Positions 6,384 through 13,472 of a stretch of 64,000 bases of DNA are shown piece after piece; position 1 is the stretch's first letter; each line of letters opens with the position of its first letter. The notes under the pieces were generated by a model. It was not told the origin of the DNA. It searched no databases and worked only from the letters and a program-made list of their open reading frames with translations. The position numbers and the translations under genes were made by a program. The stretch comes from RGIG5612 sp045601405. GTDB taxonomy: Bacteria; Bacillota; Clostridia; Lachnospirales; Lachnospiraceae. The stretch covers positions 1-64,000 of the forward strand of contig JAZRZO010000020.1 in the NCBI GenBank assembly GCA_045601405.1, given 5' to 3'.

Positions 6384-7658
6384 TTATATTGGAACAGAGT
6401 TGAGAAATTTTGTTTTGCAAGAATAATCAAGTTCCATATCAACATCTACGAATCCTGTTCGAATCATATGATTATTAATAAAAGTTTTGTTGTCAAGATA
6501 AACATAGCACAGAAGGACATTCTCAGGATCGTATTTAAGAGAATCATATTTCAAAAAAATCTTTCGCTTTTGGAACTTTTCTTGTAAAAAGCTGATTGCT
6601 TGTTCTCTGTATTTGGGATTCTCTTTTATTCCTAAAAGACGGACTGTCAGGCCATTGTTCAATTCTATTTTTTCAGGAGAGATAATTCTTTTGACACTAT
6701 ATAAGTCTTCTCGCTTTCCATCTGTCCCATCTATTTTGGAACCGTATTGAAGTTTTTTCACATCGACCTTTTTATCCATCCTATGCGGATCAGAAAATAG
6801 GTATGGAAGAGTATCCACACTAAAACTCTTATCATAGTTGCTGCAGAATTCAAGTTTATAATCCTCATCAAAAAGCGAATATTGTTGTTCTTGTATTTTT
6901 TCGTTTATAACGTTTTGAAAATCAGAATTGATTTCATACCCAATTGAATTCCTTCCTAAATGCTTAGCTGCAAGAGATGTTGTTCCACTTCCTGCGAAAG
7001 GGTCAAGCACGGTCTCTCCCACAAAGGAAAACATTTTAATAAGTCGTTTAGGAAGTTCTTCTGGAAACATTGCGATATGCTCCATTTGCTTTACCCCATT
7101 AAAATACCAATGAGAGGAAAAATATTGATTCCATTCATCTTTAGATATTTCAGATTTAATTTTTTGCTCATAGGTTGGTTTAGGAGCATTTCCTAATTTT
7201 TTGAAAATGAGAATGAACTCATAATCCATTTTCAGTATTCCGTTTCGTGGATATGGAAAGCTTCCCATAATGGCACCACCGCCGGATGTATTCATCGTCG
7301 TGGTTTTCTGCCATATAATGGCTCCCATATAATCCATCCCTAATGACTCGCAAAATTTAATTATTTCGGTACGGATCGGAATAACCTTGTAACGTCCATA
7401 ATACACTGAGCGGGCAAACTGATCACCTATATTGATACAAAGGCGGCATCCATCGGATAATACACGATTACACTCTTGCCAAACTAAATTTAGATTATTT
7501 ATATATTCCTCATAGCTATCATTGAATCCGATCTGATCAACGCTGCCATAGTCTTTTAGTTGCCAATAAGGCGGCGATGTGATTATGAGTTGAACAGATT
7601 TATCCGGTATCAAACTCATCTTTCGGCTATCGCCAAATACAATTTTATGATTTGTCAT
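6384..7658 (-). CDS. Beta-class DNA methyltransferase (probably N4-cytosine) with C-terminal SNase-like domain
   Basis: A 424-residue protein. Residues 1-260 are a methyltransferase with motif IV TSPPYW (27-32), usual for N4-cytosine or N6-adenine enzymes with SPPYW favouring N4-C, and motif I DPFAGSGTT (219-227) C-terminal to it (beta order). Residues about 318-405 have the pattern of a staphylococcal-nuclease fold: LTVRLLGIKEN, a KIFLKYD strand, VLLCYVYLDNKTFINNHMIRTGF. The usual SNase catalytic arginine/acid set is not evident. It is 12 bases after an XRE gene in one transcript and converges on the MjaI-like endonuclease operon, so it is very likely the protecting methyltransferase. The C-terminal extension is not needed for methylation in relatives and may bind DNA or act as a specificity or scaffold module; that is inference. 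Confidence 0.85.
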   Translation of the reverse strand: MTNHKIVFGDSRKMSLIPDKSVQLIITSPPYWQLKDYGSVDQIGFNDSYEEYINNLNLVWQECNRVLSDGCRLCINIGDQFARSVYYGRYKVIPIRTEIIKFCESLGMDYMGAIIWQKTTTMNTSGGGAIMGSFPYPRNGILKMDYEFILIFKKLGNAPKPTYEQKIKSEISKDEWNQYFSSHWYFNGVKQMEHIAMFPEELPKRLIKMFSFVGETVLDPFAGSGTTSLAAKHLGRNSIGYEINSDFQNVINEKIQEQQYSLFDEDYKLEFCSNYDKSFSVDTLPYLFSDPHRMDKKVDVKKLQYGSKIDGTDGKREDLYSVKRIISPEKIELNNGLTVRLLGIKENPKYREQAISFLQEKFQKRKIFLKYDSLKYDPENVLLCYVYLDNKTFINNHMIRTGFVDVDMELDYSCKTKFLNSVPI

Positions 7659-7670
7659 AAAAATCCTTTC

Positions 7671-7883
7671 TTAATCAATTCTATCTCCGTTTGGAAGTAA
7701 GAAATACTGTTCGAATTTTACATTTAAGGAATCTGCTATCTGCTGAAGCTCCTCTTTAGTAATTGTGTTTCTTTTGAGTTTAGCACTAAAATTTTGCGGG
7801 GTTTGATTTAGTCTTCTTGCCAATTCAGAAATGCTAACACCGGTTCTAACACATAATACTTTTATTTGCTCTGACGTTGTCAT
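7671..7883 (-). CDS. XRE-family HTH regulator upstream of the methyltransferase
   Basis: A 70-residue Cro/CI-type HTH protein (VSISELARRLNQTPQNFSAK, then TITKEELQQIADSLNV). The ATG at 7883 is chosen because GGAGGGG directly precedes it; an ATG four codons earlier overlaps that ribosome site. It is transcribed with the methyltransferase from a near-consensus promoter and sits beside the divergent kinase promoter. It is a good candidate to control both, probably through the palindrome between them. It differs in sequence from the XRE protein at 3109. Confidence 0.8.
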   Translation of the reverse strand: MTTSEQIKVLCVRTGVSISELARRLNQTPQNFSAKLKRNTITKEELQQIADSLNVKFEQYFLLPNGDRID

Positions 7884-7921
7884 TTTCCCCTCCATAAAAA
7901 CATGTCTAACAAAACGATTAC

Positions 7922-7950
7922 ATTATAAAACAATCAGTTGCAAATGTCAA
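7922..7950 (-). promoter_or_regulatory. Promoter of the XRE-methyltransferase operon
   Basis: On the minus strand TTGACA (7950-7945), exactly 17 bases, then TATAAT (7927-7922): a perfect sigma-A consensus, located 40 bases before the XRE start. Its -35 box lies inside the divergent promoter for the kinase gene. Confidence 0.8.
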
Positions 7951-7952
7951 CT
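7936..7952. promoter_or_regulatory. Palindrome over both -35 boxes, candidate operator
   Basis: AGTTG (7936-7940), 7 bases, CAACT (7948-7952). It covers the -35 box of each of the two divergent promoters, so a dimeric HTH protein bound here would block both. Binding by the adjacent XRE protein is inferred. Confidence 0.45.
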
Positions 7953-7966
7953 CACTGATGTATAAT
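7938..7966 (+). promoter_or_regulatory. Promoter of the kinase-DUF2806 operon
   Basis: TTGCAA (7938-7943), 17 bases, TATAAT (7961-7966), about 130 bases before the kinase ATG. The leader contains tandem short repeats (CAACGATT, CAACGATTT, CACGATTT) at 7983-8007 that could be a further control site. Confidence 0.65.
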
Positions 7967-8097
7967 ACTGTTTGATTGAATTCAACGATTCAACGATTTC
8001 ACGATTTCATATATTAAAACCATAGTTTAATCGGAACGCTGTTAATATCCAAGTTGGTGGGGTGAAGTGAAATATTTCTATATTGTGGAGGAATTAA

Positions 8098-9300
8098 ATG
8101 GCACAAATCGATGCTTATCTTAAAAGGCTTGCAGGAGAAAATGAATATTCTTATCCGGAAGATTTTCTGGAATTATATTCATCTGTAAATAATCCGGATT
8201 TACAAAAGCTTCTCGCAGCATATCATTCGCAATTGAATGTGTGGTTTTCCACCTTAAATAACGATCTTCGATACGAATTTGATTACGAAGGAAATAGAAT
8301 CAGTAAAGGAGGGTATTTTCATGCTCAAGATAGTCGAGATTTACTTTCATTAATTGAATCTATTGATAGACTTAGAAACAAATGCAATTCTACTCAATAT
8401 GCATTTAGACTTTGTGTTGATGCATATGACGATGCTATTCGAAGATGCAGGAGATTTGTCGTAAAAAGCGGCGGTAGTACTATTCCTGAGGATTTTATGC
8501 CAATAGAAATTGTTGACCTTGAGCCTGTATTTTGTTTGACAGCGAGTATTGCTATTACTTGTGACACTACCACCTTATATTCAAACTTAAAATCTATAGG
8601 AGAAGGGTCATATGCAAAAGTTTTTCGCTATAATGAACCGAATTATGATATTCCAATCATATTAAAAAGAGCACGCCCGGAGCTTGACAATAAGGAACTT
8701 GTTCGTTTCAAGCAAGAATATGAAGTCCTAAAAAGTCTGCATTCTCCCTATATTGTTGAAGTATACGCATACAACGATTTGAAAAATGAATATACAATGG
8801 AGAGCATGGATGAAAGTATATATGACTATATTCGCAAGAACAACACAGAACTTACATTGACAGACAGGAAAAAGATTATTGCTCAAGTATGTAAAGGATT
8901 ATCATATATCCATGGAAAAGGTCTCCTTCATAGGGATATAAGTCTTACAAATGTTTTTATTAAACACTACGATGACGTTAACGTAGTCAAAATTGGTGAT
9001 TTTGGACTTGTAAAAACGCCGGAAAGTAATTTAACAAGTATCCAGTCAGAATTAAAAGGATCACTTAATGATCCAGACTTAATAAATGTCGGATTTGCAA
9101 ATTATGAAATGTGTCATGAGATATTTGCTTTGACGAGATTATGCTTTTTCATTCTTACGGGAAGAACTAACATTGAAAAGCAAAAAGATGGTGAAATTAA
9201 ACGGTTTTGGAATAAAGGAACAAGTCCCAAACGAGAGGAACGGTATCACTCTGTAGATGAATTGTCAAAAGCAATTTTCGCTATAGATGAAGAAAATTAA
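8098..9300 (+). CDS. Eukaryotic-like Ser/Thr protein kinase with unknown N-terminal domain
   Basis: A 400-residue soluble protein. Residues about 1-155 form an unassigned helical domain. A protein kinase domain follows: glycine loop GEGSYAKV (168-175), ATP-binding lysine in IILK (190), catalytic LLHRD with N285 (276-285), and IGDFGLVK (299-306). All core catalytic residues are present. The usual activation-segment end (T..Y.APE) is replaced by GSLNDPDLINVGFANYEM, so the P+1 region is atypical. No transmembrane segment or PASTA repeats, unlike housekeeping PknB/PrkC. A strong GGAGG precedes the ATG. The DUF2806 gene starts 22 bases after its stop. Next to a restriction-modification locus, a defence role is a reasonable guess but unproven. 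Confidence 0.85.
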   Translation: MAQIDAYLKRLAGENEYSYPEDFLELYSSVNNPDLQKLLAAYHSQLNVWFSTLNNDLRYEFDYEGNRISKGGYFHAQDSRDLLSLIESIDRLRNKCNSTQYAFRLCVDAYDDAIRRCRRFVVKSGGSTIPEDFMPIEIVDLEPVFCLTASIAITCDTTTLYSNLKSIGEGSYAKVFRYNEPNYDIPIILKRARPELDNKELVRFKQEYEVLKSLHSPYIVEVYAYNDLKNEYTMESMDESIYDYIRKNNTELTLTDRKKIIAQVCKGLSYIHGKGLLHRDISLTNVFIKHYDDVNVVKIGDFGLVKTPESNLTSIQSELKGSLNDPDLINVGFANYEMCHEIFALTRLCFFILTGRTNIEKQKDGEIKRFWNKGTSPKREERYHSVDELSKAIFAIDEEN

Positions 9301-9322
9301 TATTTCTGGAGGTAGAAAACTT

Positions 9323-10249
9323 ATGCATGGTGCAGAAATAATCACATTTCTATCGAATAATTTTCCAACTGTTATGACTACAGTGTCTGCAGTGGCCGGT
9401 GGTTTGTTTACTGCCATCTTTATGCGTCATAATACATCTATGACTGAATTTGAAAAAATCAAGGCGGGTCAGCTTCAAGAAGCTGCAGAAGCATTATTAA
9501 AATCAGGAAAGATGACATATACAGAATACTACAAGGCTAATAATTTTCTGGCAATAGCTAAGAAGGCAGATGAGTATTATAAAGATATGCCAACAAAAGA
9601 TTCATTTGATACCTATGATTTTGACTGGTTTATAAAGTTTTATGATGCGGTTGGAAACATAAGTAACGAAGAAATGCAGGAGTTGTGGGCAAAGATACTT
9701 GCAGGAGAAATTAGTCATCCCTCAACATATTCTTTGAGGACTATCGATACACTTAAGAACCTCAGCAAGTCGGATGCCACATTGTTTGAAAAGATATGTA
9801 CACATGCTATATATTCAGAGGGGAGATATTTTTTGCCGCGATATGATAAATATCTGAATAATGCTGATATAAGCTATTCAGAAATCATGCAGTTGAGTGA
9901 ACTTGGCCTTATCTACAATGCTGGAACAATTGTGTTAAAGGTGAAACCACAGGATGGAATTAATATATTACTTTCAAACAATAATTTATTATTAACATAC
10001 AATTTTACTGATAGTGATAAAAATGATTTCAATGTGGCGCAGTATCCGTTTACTCAAGTAGGTTATGAAATAGCCTCTCTTAAGGGTCTTTGTGCAACTG
10101 ACGAAGAGTTTATTGACCTTGCAAAAGAAATAAAAACAACTGTCCCCACCGCTGGAATAGAAGTACATAGGATTCTTCAAAGATACGAAGATCATATTCA
10201 ATACGAAACAGATAACCTGATAATAGAAGACAATCTAAACAATCAATAA
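9323..10249 (+). CDS. DUF2806-family protein with N-terminal membrane segment
   Basis: About 308 residues. A hydrophobic stretch near residues 14-33 (PTVMTTVSAVAGGLFTAIF) suggests membrane anchoring. The DUF2806 signature is clear: DWFIKFYDAVGNISNEEMQE, LWAKILAGEISHP, then TIDTLKNLSKSDATLFEKI (about residues 108-160). The function of DUF2806 is unknown. The ATG at 9323 is chosen for its GGAGG 10 bases upstream; an upstream in-frame ATG overlaps the kinase gene end and has no ribosome site. Co-transcription with the kinase makes it a likely substrate, partner or membrane effector. No catalytic motif is recognised. Confidence 0.8.
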   Translation: MHGAEIITFLSNNFPTVMTTVSAVAGGLFTAIFMRHNTSMTEFEKIKAGQLQEAAEALLKSGKMTYTEYYKANNFLAIAKKADEYYKDMPTKDSFDTYDFDWFIKFYDAVGNISNEEMQELWAKILAGEISHPSTYSLRTIDTLKNLSKSDATLFEKICTHAIYSEGRYFLPRYDKYLNNADISYSEIMQLSELGLIYNAGTIVLKVKPQDGINILLSNNNLLLTYNFTDSDKNDFNVAQYPFTQVGYEIASLKGLCATDEEFIDLAKEIKTTVPTAGIEVHRILQRYEDHIQYETDNLIIEDNLNNQ

Positions 10250-10255
10250 ATAAAA

Positions 10256-10287
10256 GTTACACGATATATCTTATACACTCGTGTAAC
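10256..10287 (+). terminator. Stem-loop after the kinase-DUF2806 operon
   Basis: GTTACACGA (10256-10264) pairs perfectly with TCGTGTAAC (10279-10287), six bases after the DUF2806 stop. CCTCTACTTTTA follows; the T-run is weak, so termination strength is uncertain. Confidence 0.5.
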
Positions 10288-10441
10288 CCTCTACTTTTAC
10301 TACGCACCGCTTGAAGACTTCCCTCAAAACTTGTTTTTCTGTAAATCCCTAAGTGAAGCCCTCTAATGGGCGACCTCTTTTTTTGCGCCGTCGTATAATA
10401 CGCCCGACAAAGCAGAGAACAGATCACGAAAGGAGTTAATA

Positions 10442-11107
10442 ATGCGTAAAGATTTAACGGAAGTTGTTTTCATTTTAGACAGGAGCGGTTCTATGAGCGG
10501 CCTGGAGTCAGATACGATCGGGGGCTTTAACTCGATGATCGAAAAACAGAAAAAGGAAGAGGGAGAGGCATATATCTCCACCGTTCTTTTTGACGACAGG
10601 ATGGAGGTCCTTTATGACAGGGTTCCTGTCGGAAAAGTTGAGCCGATGAACGACAGCCAGTATTATGTGCGGGGGTGCACGGCGCTTCTTGATGCGATAG
10701 GAGGCGCTATACATCACATCGCTAATGTTCATAAGTACTCGAGGGAGGAGGACCGGCCGGAGAAAACTTTGTTTATCATTACGACGGATGGTATGGAAAA
10801 TGCCAGCCGCAGATATGATCTTAAACAGGTGAAGAGGATGGTAGAAAAGGAACAGAAGAAGTACGGCTGGGAGTTTCTGTTCCTGGGAGCGAATATCGAC
10901 GCGGTCAAAACCGCCGGAGACTTTGGCATATGCGCAGACAGGGCGCTCAACTATGAGTGCGACAGTGAGGGAACCCGGCTTAACTATCGTGTGGTTTCCG
11001 ATATCGTTTCGGGGGTGAGATGCTCCCACAGTAAGGATGAGATCAATATGGTGATGGAAGCATGTACCGCGCCGATAAGAGAAGACTATAACAACCGCCA
11101 CAAATAA
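10442..11107 (+). CDS. von Willebrand factor A (vWA) domain protein
   Basis: A 221-residue protein that is essentially one vWA domain. The metal-binding MIDAS site is intact: DRSGSMSG (residues about 13-20), a conserved threonine in VRGCTALLDAI and the TTDGMEN loop. No signal peptide, so cytoplasmic. Preceded by AAAGGAG. It overlaps by 22 bases the convergent MGMT-type gene. Stand-alone vWA proteins often act with MoxR-type ATPases or tellurite-resistance genes; none is nearby, so its partner is unknown. Confidence 0.85.
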   Translation: MRKDLTEVVFILDRSGSMSGLESDTIGGFNSMIEKQKKEEGEAYISTVLFDDRMEVLYDRVPVGKVEPMNDSQYYVRGCTALLDAIGGAIHHIANVHKYSREEDRPEKTLFIITTDGMENASRRYDLKQVKRMVEKEQKKYGWEFLFLGANIDAVKTAGDFGICADRALNYECDSEGTRLNYRVVSDIVSGVRCSHSKDEINMVMEACTAPIREDYNNRHK

Positions 11108-11583
11108 AGGATCAGGGGCGCGTCATCAAAACCGAATTTATCAAGATCAACTTTCCCGTCAACCACGTCAACACCATCGGCCTCAAGCAGAGCCTGCTGT
11201 CGCCCTTTACCTCCGAAGGCAAATTCGCCTGAGAGTTCTGCTTTCAAACTAACAACACGAAAACATGGGGTGCTGTCCGGATCCGGGTTTTTATGAAGCG
11301 CGTTTCCGACGGCTCTGCTCATCCTTGGGTTGCCTGCAAGACGCGCGGTCTGCCCATATGTGGCTACATGCCCCTCGGGGATCATTCTAACGGCAGCATA
11401 GATCCGCTCAGTGAGGTTATATGAGATAAGGTCATAGCTCTCCGCTATCATTCTTTTAATATCCTTGTCGGGAACAGACCCGTCCAGAATGATAGTGTTC
11501 CAGTGGTCTTTGTTCTGATGATATCCGGGAATGACGGAAGGGGAGGCTTTGTGAAAGGTGGCTGTTCTGGTGGGGATTTCGTG
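11086..11583 (-). pseudogene. 5'-truncated YjbR/MmcQ-MGMT fusion
   Basis: The obvious ORF (ATG at 11451, 121 residues) is an MGMT/alkyltransferase-like DNA-binding domain: PEGHVATYGQTARLAG and TPCFRVVS, where the usual PCHR has F for H but keeps the cysteine. In the same frame, 43 more codons upstream to a stop at 11584-11586 read as the end of a MmcQ/YjbR domain (IPGYHQNKDHWNTIILDGS, then VPDKDIKRMIAESYDL) with no start codon. So the gene was a YjbR-MGMT fusion and has lost its first part. A shorter MGMT-only product from 11451 is possible, but no ribosome site is clear there. Confidence 0.65.
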
Positions 11584-11644
11584 TTATAATCTGACTTAAC
11601 TCACAAACAGTACATACAGACAAAGGGAAGATCAAGACATCACG

Positions 11645-12136
11645 ATGAAAAGTAACACCACAAGAAATATCAAAATGATCGCGTTTGGGGGGATCGTCGC
11701 AGCCCTTTATGTGGCGCTCACCTATGCAGCAGCAGCCCTTGGCCTGGCCTCCGGAGTTATCCAGTTCCGCATTTCAGAGGCGCTTTGCATCCTGCCGGTA
11801 TTTACACCGGCGGCGATCCCGGGATTGACGGTGGGCTGCCTTCTGGCAGATTTCCTGACCGGGTGCACAGCCTGGGACATTGTTTTCGGGACCCTGGCAA
11901 CACTTATCGGAGCAGTCGGAACCCGGCTTCTGCGAAAAAATCGTTTTCTGGCGTGCGTTCCGCCGATAGCAAGCAACATGATCATCATTCCGCTTGTACT
12001 CCAATATGTTTACGGAGCACCGGAAAGCTATCTCTTCCTTATGCTTACAGTAGGAGCAGGAGAGGTGGTGTGCGCAGGAATACTCGCTCAGTTATTATAT
12101 CAGGCGCTTCTGTCGCACAAAAATATGTTTCAATGA
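11645..12136 (+). CDS. queT: QueT-family queuosine precursor transporter
   Basis: A 163-residue integral membrane protein with about five hydrophobic segments. The QueT pattern is clear: FGGIVAALYVALTYAA, the IQFRISEALCILPVF motif, and PGLTVGCLLADFLTG. It is an S-component of ECF-type vitamin transporters that imports a queuosine precursor (preQ1/preQ0 or q). No preQ1 riboswitch is recognisable in the short leader. Monocistronic. Confidence 0.9.
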   Translation: MKSNTTRNIKMIAFGGIVAALYVALTYAAAALGLASGVIQFRISEALCILPVFTPAAIPGLTVGCLLADFLTGCTAWDIVFGTLATLIGAVGTRLLRKNRFLACVPPIASNMIIIPLVLQYVYGAPESYLFLMLTVGAGEVVCAGILAQLLYQALLSHKNMFQ

Positions 12137-12512
12137 TATACAAAAGTTCAGGAAACAAAAACGCAAATACCGGCGGATGGATCATCCGGTATATAATACA
12201 TAAACATGGAGGTACAGTAATGGGAGACAGAGGATCAGCTTAACACGTCTGATTACGGGATAGATAATTCGATAGAAATGGTAATGGCCGCGCTTGAGCA
12301 GGCAAAGGGAAATATTAAAGGAGTATAAAGAGGACAACTTATCTTCCATGGCGACTGAATTGATGACGCAAGGAGTCCGGGAACATCAGCGTTTTTTTGC
12401 TTGAGCTCAATGCATGTCTTGTTTTTCTTCCGCTATTGGTTCAGCATGAATGATTCTTCAGCGGAGTGATCCCAGGTATCCCCCCCGCAACAAGGGCCGG
12501 GGCCGGCCGGGG
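12137..12512. other. Intergenic stretch with a remnant small ORF
   Basis: No intact gene is seen. At 12196-12328 a GGAGG plus ATG (12220) leads to a stop after 7 codons, but a one-base shift gives an open 35-codon reading (ETEDQLNTSDYGIDNSI, then EMVMAALEQAKGNIKGV) to a stop at 12326. This looks like a frameshifted small gene. Near 12480-12514 a GC-rich tract with CCCCCC and repeated GGCCGGGG lies after the SnoaL-like gene and may help end its transcript. Confidence 0.4.
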
Positions 12513-12884
12513 TTAAAATACACTTCTTCCGTTTATGGGGCTGTGTTCTGTTACGTCATGCTCCACAACATCCCAGTGCTCGGCCAGCTTTCCGTCTTCC
12601 AGGCGGTATATATCCACCACCTTGTTGATAGAGCCGTTCGCCCGGCAGGTACACTTGAAAAATACAGCAACCTCATCTTCTGCGTTTTCAAAGATCTTTA
12701 TTATCTCCATGTGAGGCTCCAGCAAAAAGAAGCGTTCCAGAAACCGTTTAAAGCCATCCATTCCATCTTCAACAGCAGCATTGTGCTGCATATAATCATC
12801 GCGCATAATACTGTCCAGTCCGGAAAGATCCTTATTGTTGAATACATCCGCGTATAATTTCTTTACAACCTCGATATTTGTCAT
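12513..12884 (-). CDS. SnoaL-like / NTF2-fold protein
   Basis: A 123-residue single-domain protein. The pattern VKKLYADVFNNKDLSGLDSI, DDYMQHNA and the end KVVDIYRLEDGKLAEHWDVV are typical of SnoaL-like (polyketide-cyclase type) NTF2 folds. These are often small-molecule-binding proteins of unknown role. Its ATG overlaps the stop of the HAD gene (ATGA), so it is the third gene of the Bax-inhibitor/HAD operon. Confidence 0.85.
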   Translation of the reverse strand: MTNIEVVKKLYADVFNNKDLSGLDSIMRDDYMQHNAAVEDGMDGFKRFLERFFLLEPHMEIIKIFENAEDEVAVFFKCTCRANGSINKVVDIYRLEDGKLAEHWDVVEHDVTEHSPINGRSVF

Positions 12885-13472
12885 AGCTTTACACCTCTCA
12901 GAAAAAAATCCTGTTTATATATAACATATAAAGGTATCCCGGCATTCTTCGCGGCCTGCTTGTCGTGCTCGGTATCACCTATATATACGGCCCGTTTAAA
13001 TCCGTTGCGCTCCATTACCAGGCGGATGTTGTCCGCCTTGGAAAGGCGGGTGTTTCCCCACTTCTCCTTGTCACAGAAGTATTCCTTCATGTTCATTGAA
13101 TGCAGGAATGCGTCTATATATCCGCGATGGCAGTTGCTGATAAGAGCCATATTATAACCTGCGTCAAAAAGCCGGGCTATTGTTCTTCTGACTCCCGGGA
13201 ATATCGTTCCTCCGTGCTCCGATATATATTCCACCTCAAAAGAAGAGCATCTTTCAAAAAGACTTTTGCGCTGCCCGGCAGGCATTGCCTGAAGCACCAT
13301 GCCGGAGATCTCGTCCATAGTCCGGCCCGTGACATTCCGGATATCCTTTGAGGTAAGGGCAGGGAGCGAAGGATCATATTCCCGCATAACGATATTCCAG
13401 GATTCCGCAACCTCATTTGCGGAATCCCAGAGTGTACCGTCAAGATCAAACAATAAAAAAGAGATTTTTCAT
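12881..13472 (-). CDS. HAD-family hydrolase, start region possibly frameshifted
   Basis: About 190 residues of a class I HAD phosphatase: FDLDGTLWDS (nucleophile D and acid D), SNCHRG (motif II serine), a lysine before motif III, and YIGDTEHDKQAA (motif IV). It resembles phosphoglycolate phosphatase-like HADs with a helical cap. The frame is open only from TTG at 13453. An ATG at 13472, overlapping the stop of the upstream gene as ATGA, is in another frame. Removing one base from the A5 or T6 run would give a normal start (MKNLFLLFDLDGT or similar). Either TTG is used or an indel, real or from sequencing, lies at the homopolymer. Confidence 0.75.

Larger units (their letters stand above)
1..10300. 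other. Accessory / integrated region with replication and defence genes
   Basis: The left part of the window groups a phage/plasmid-type primase, a small sigma-like protein, a SymE toxin, a restriction-modification locus split by an insertion sequence, and a kinase/DUF2806 pair. From about 3,000 to 10,250 the DNA is visibly richer in A+T than the housekeeping genes beyond 10,440. The left boundary is outside the window. No integrase, relaxase or attachment-site pair is visible, so whether this is one mobile element or several neighbouring insertions is inference. The right limit is placed after the DUF2806 gene because the next gene (vWA) has chromosome-like composition. Confidence 0.5.

Noticed and set aside
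10256..10287. Attachment site of the accessory region
   Set aside because: The 9-bp inverted repeat follows the DUF2806 stop directly and fits a transcript end; there is no tRNA gene and no matching second copy in the window.
11587..11644. preQ1 riboswitch before queT
   Set aside because: The short leader has no C-rich loop plus A-rich tail arrangement typical of preQ1-I, and no hairpin that could pair with the ribosome site.
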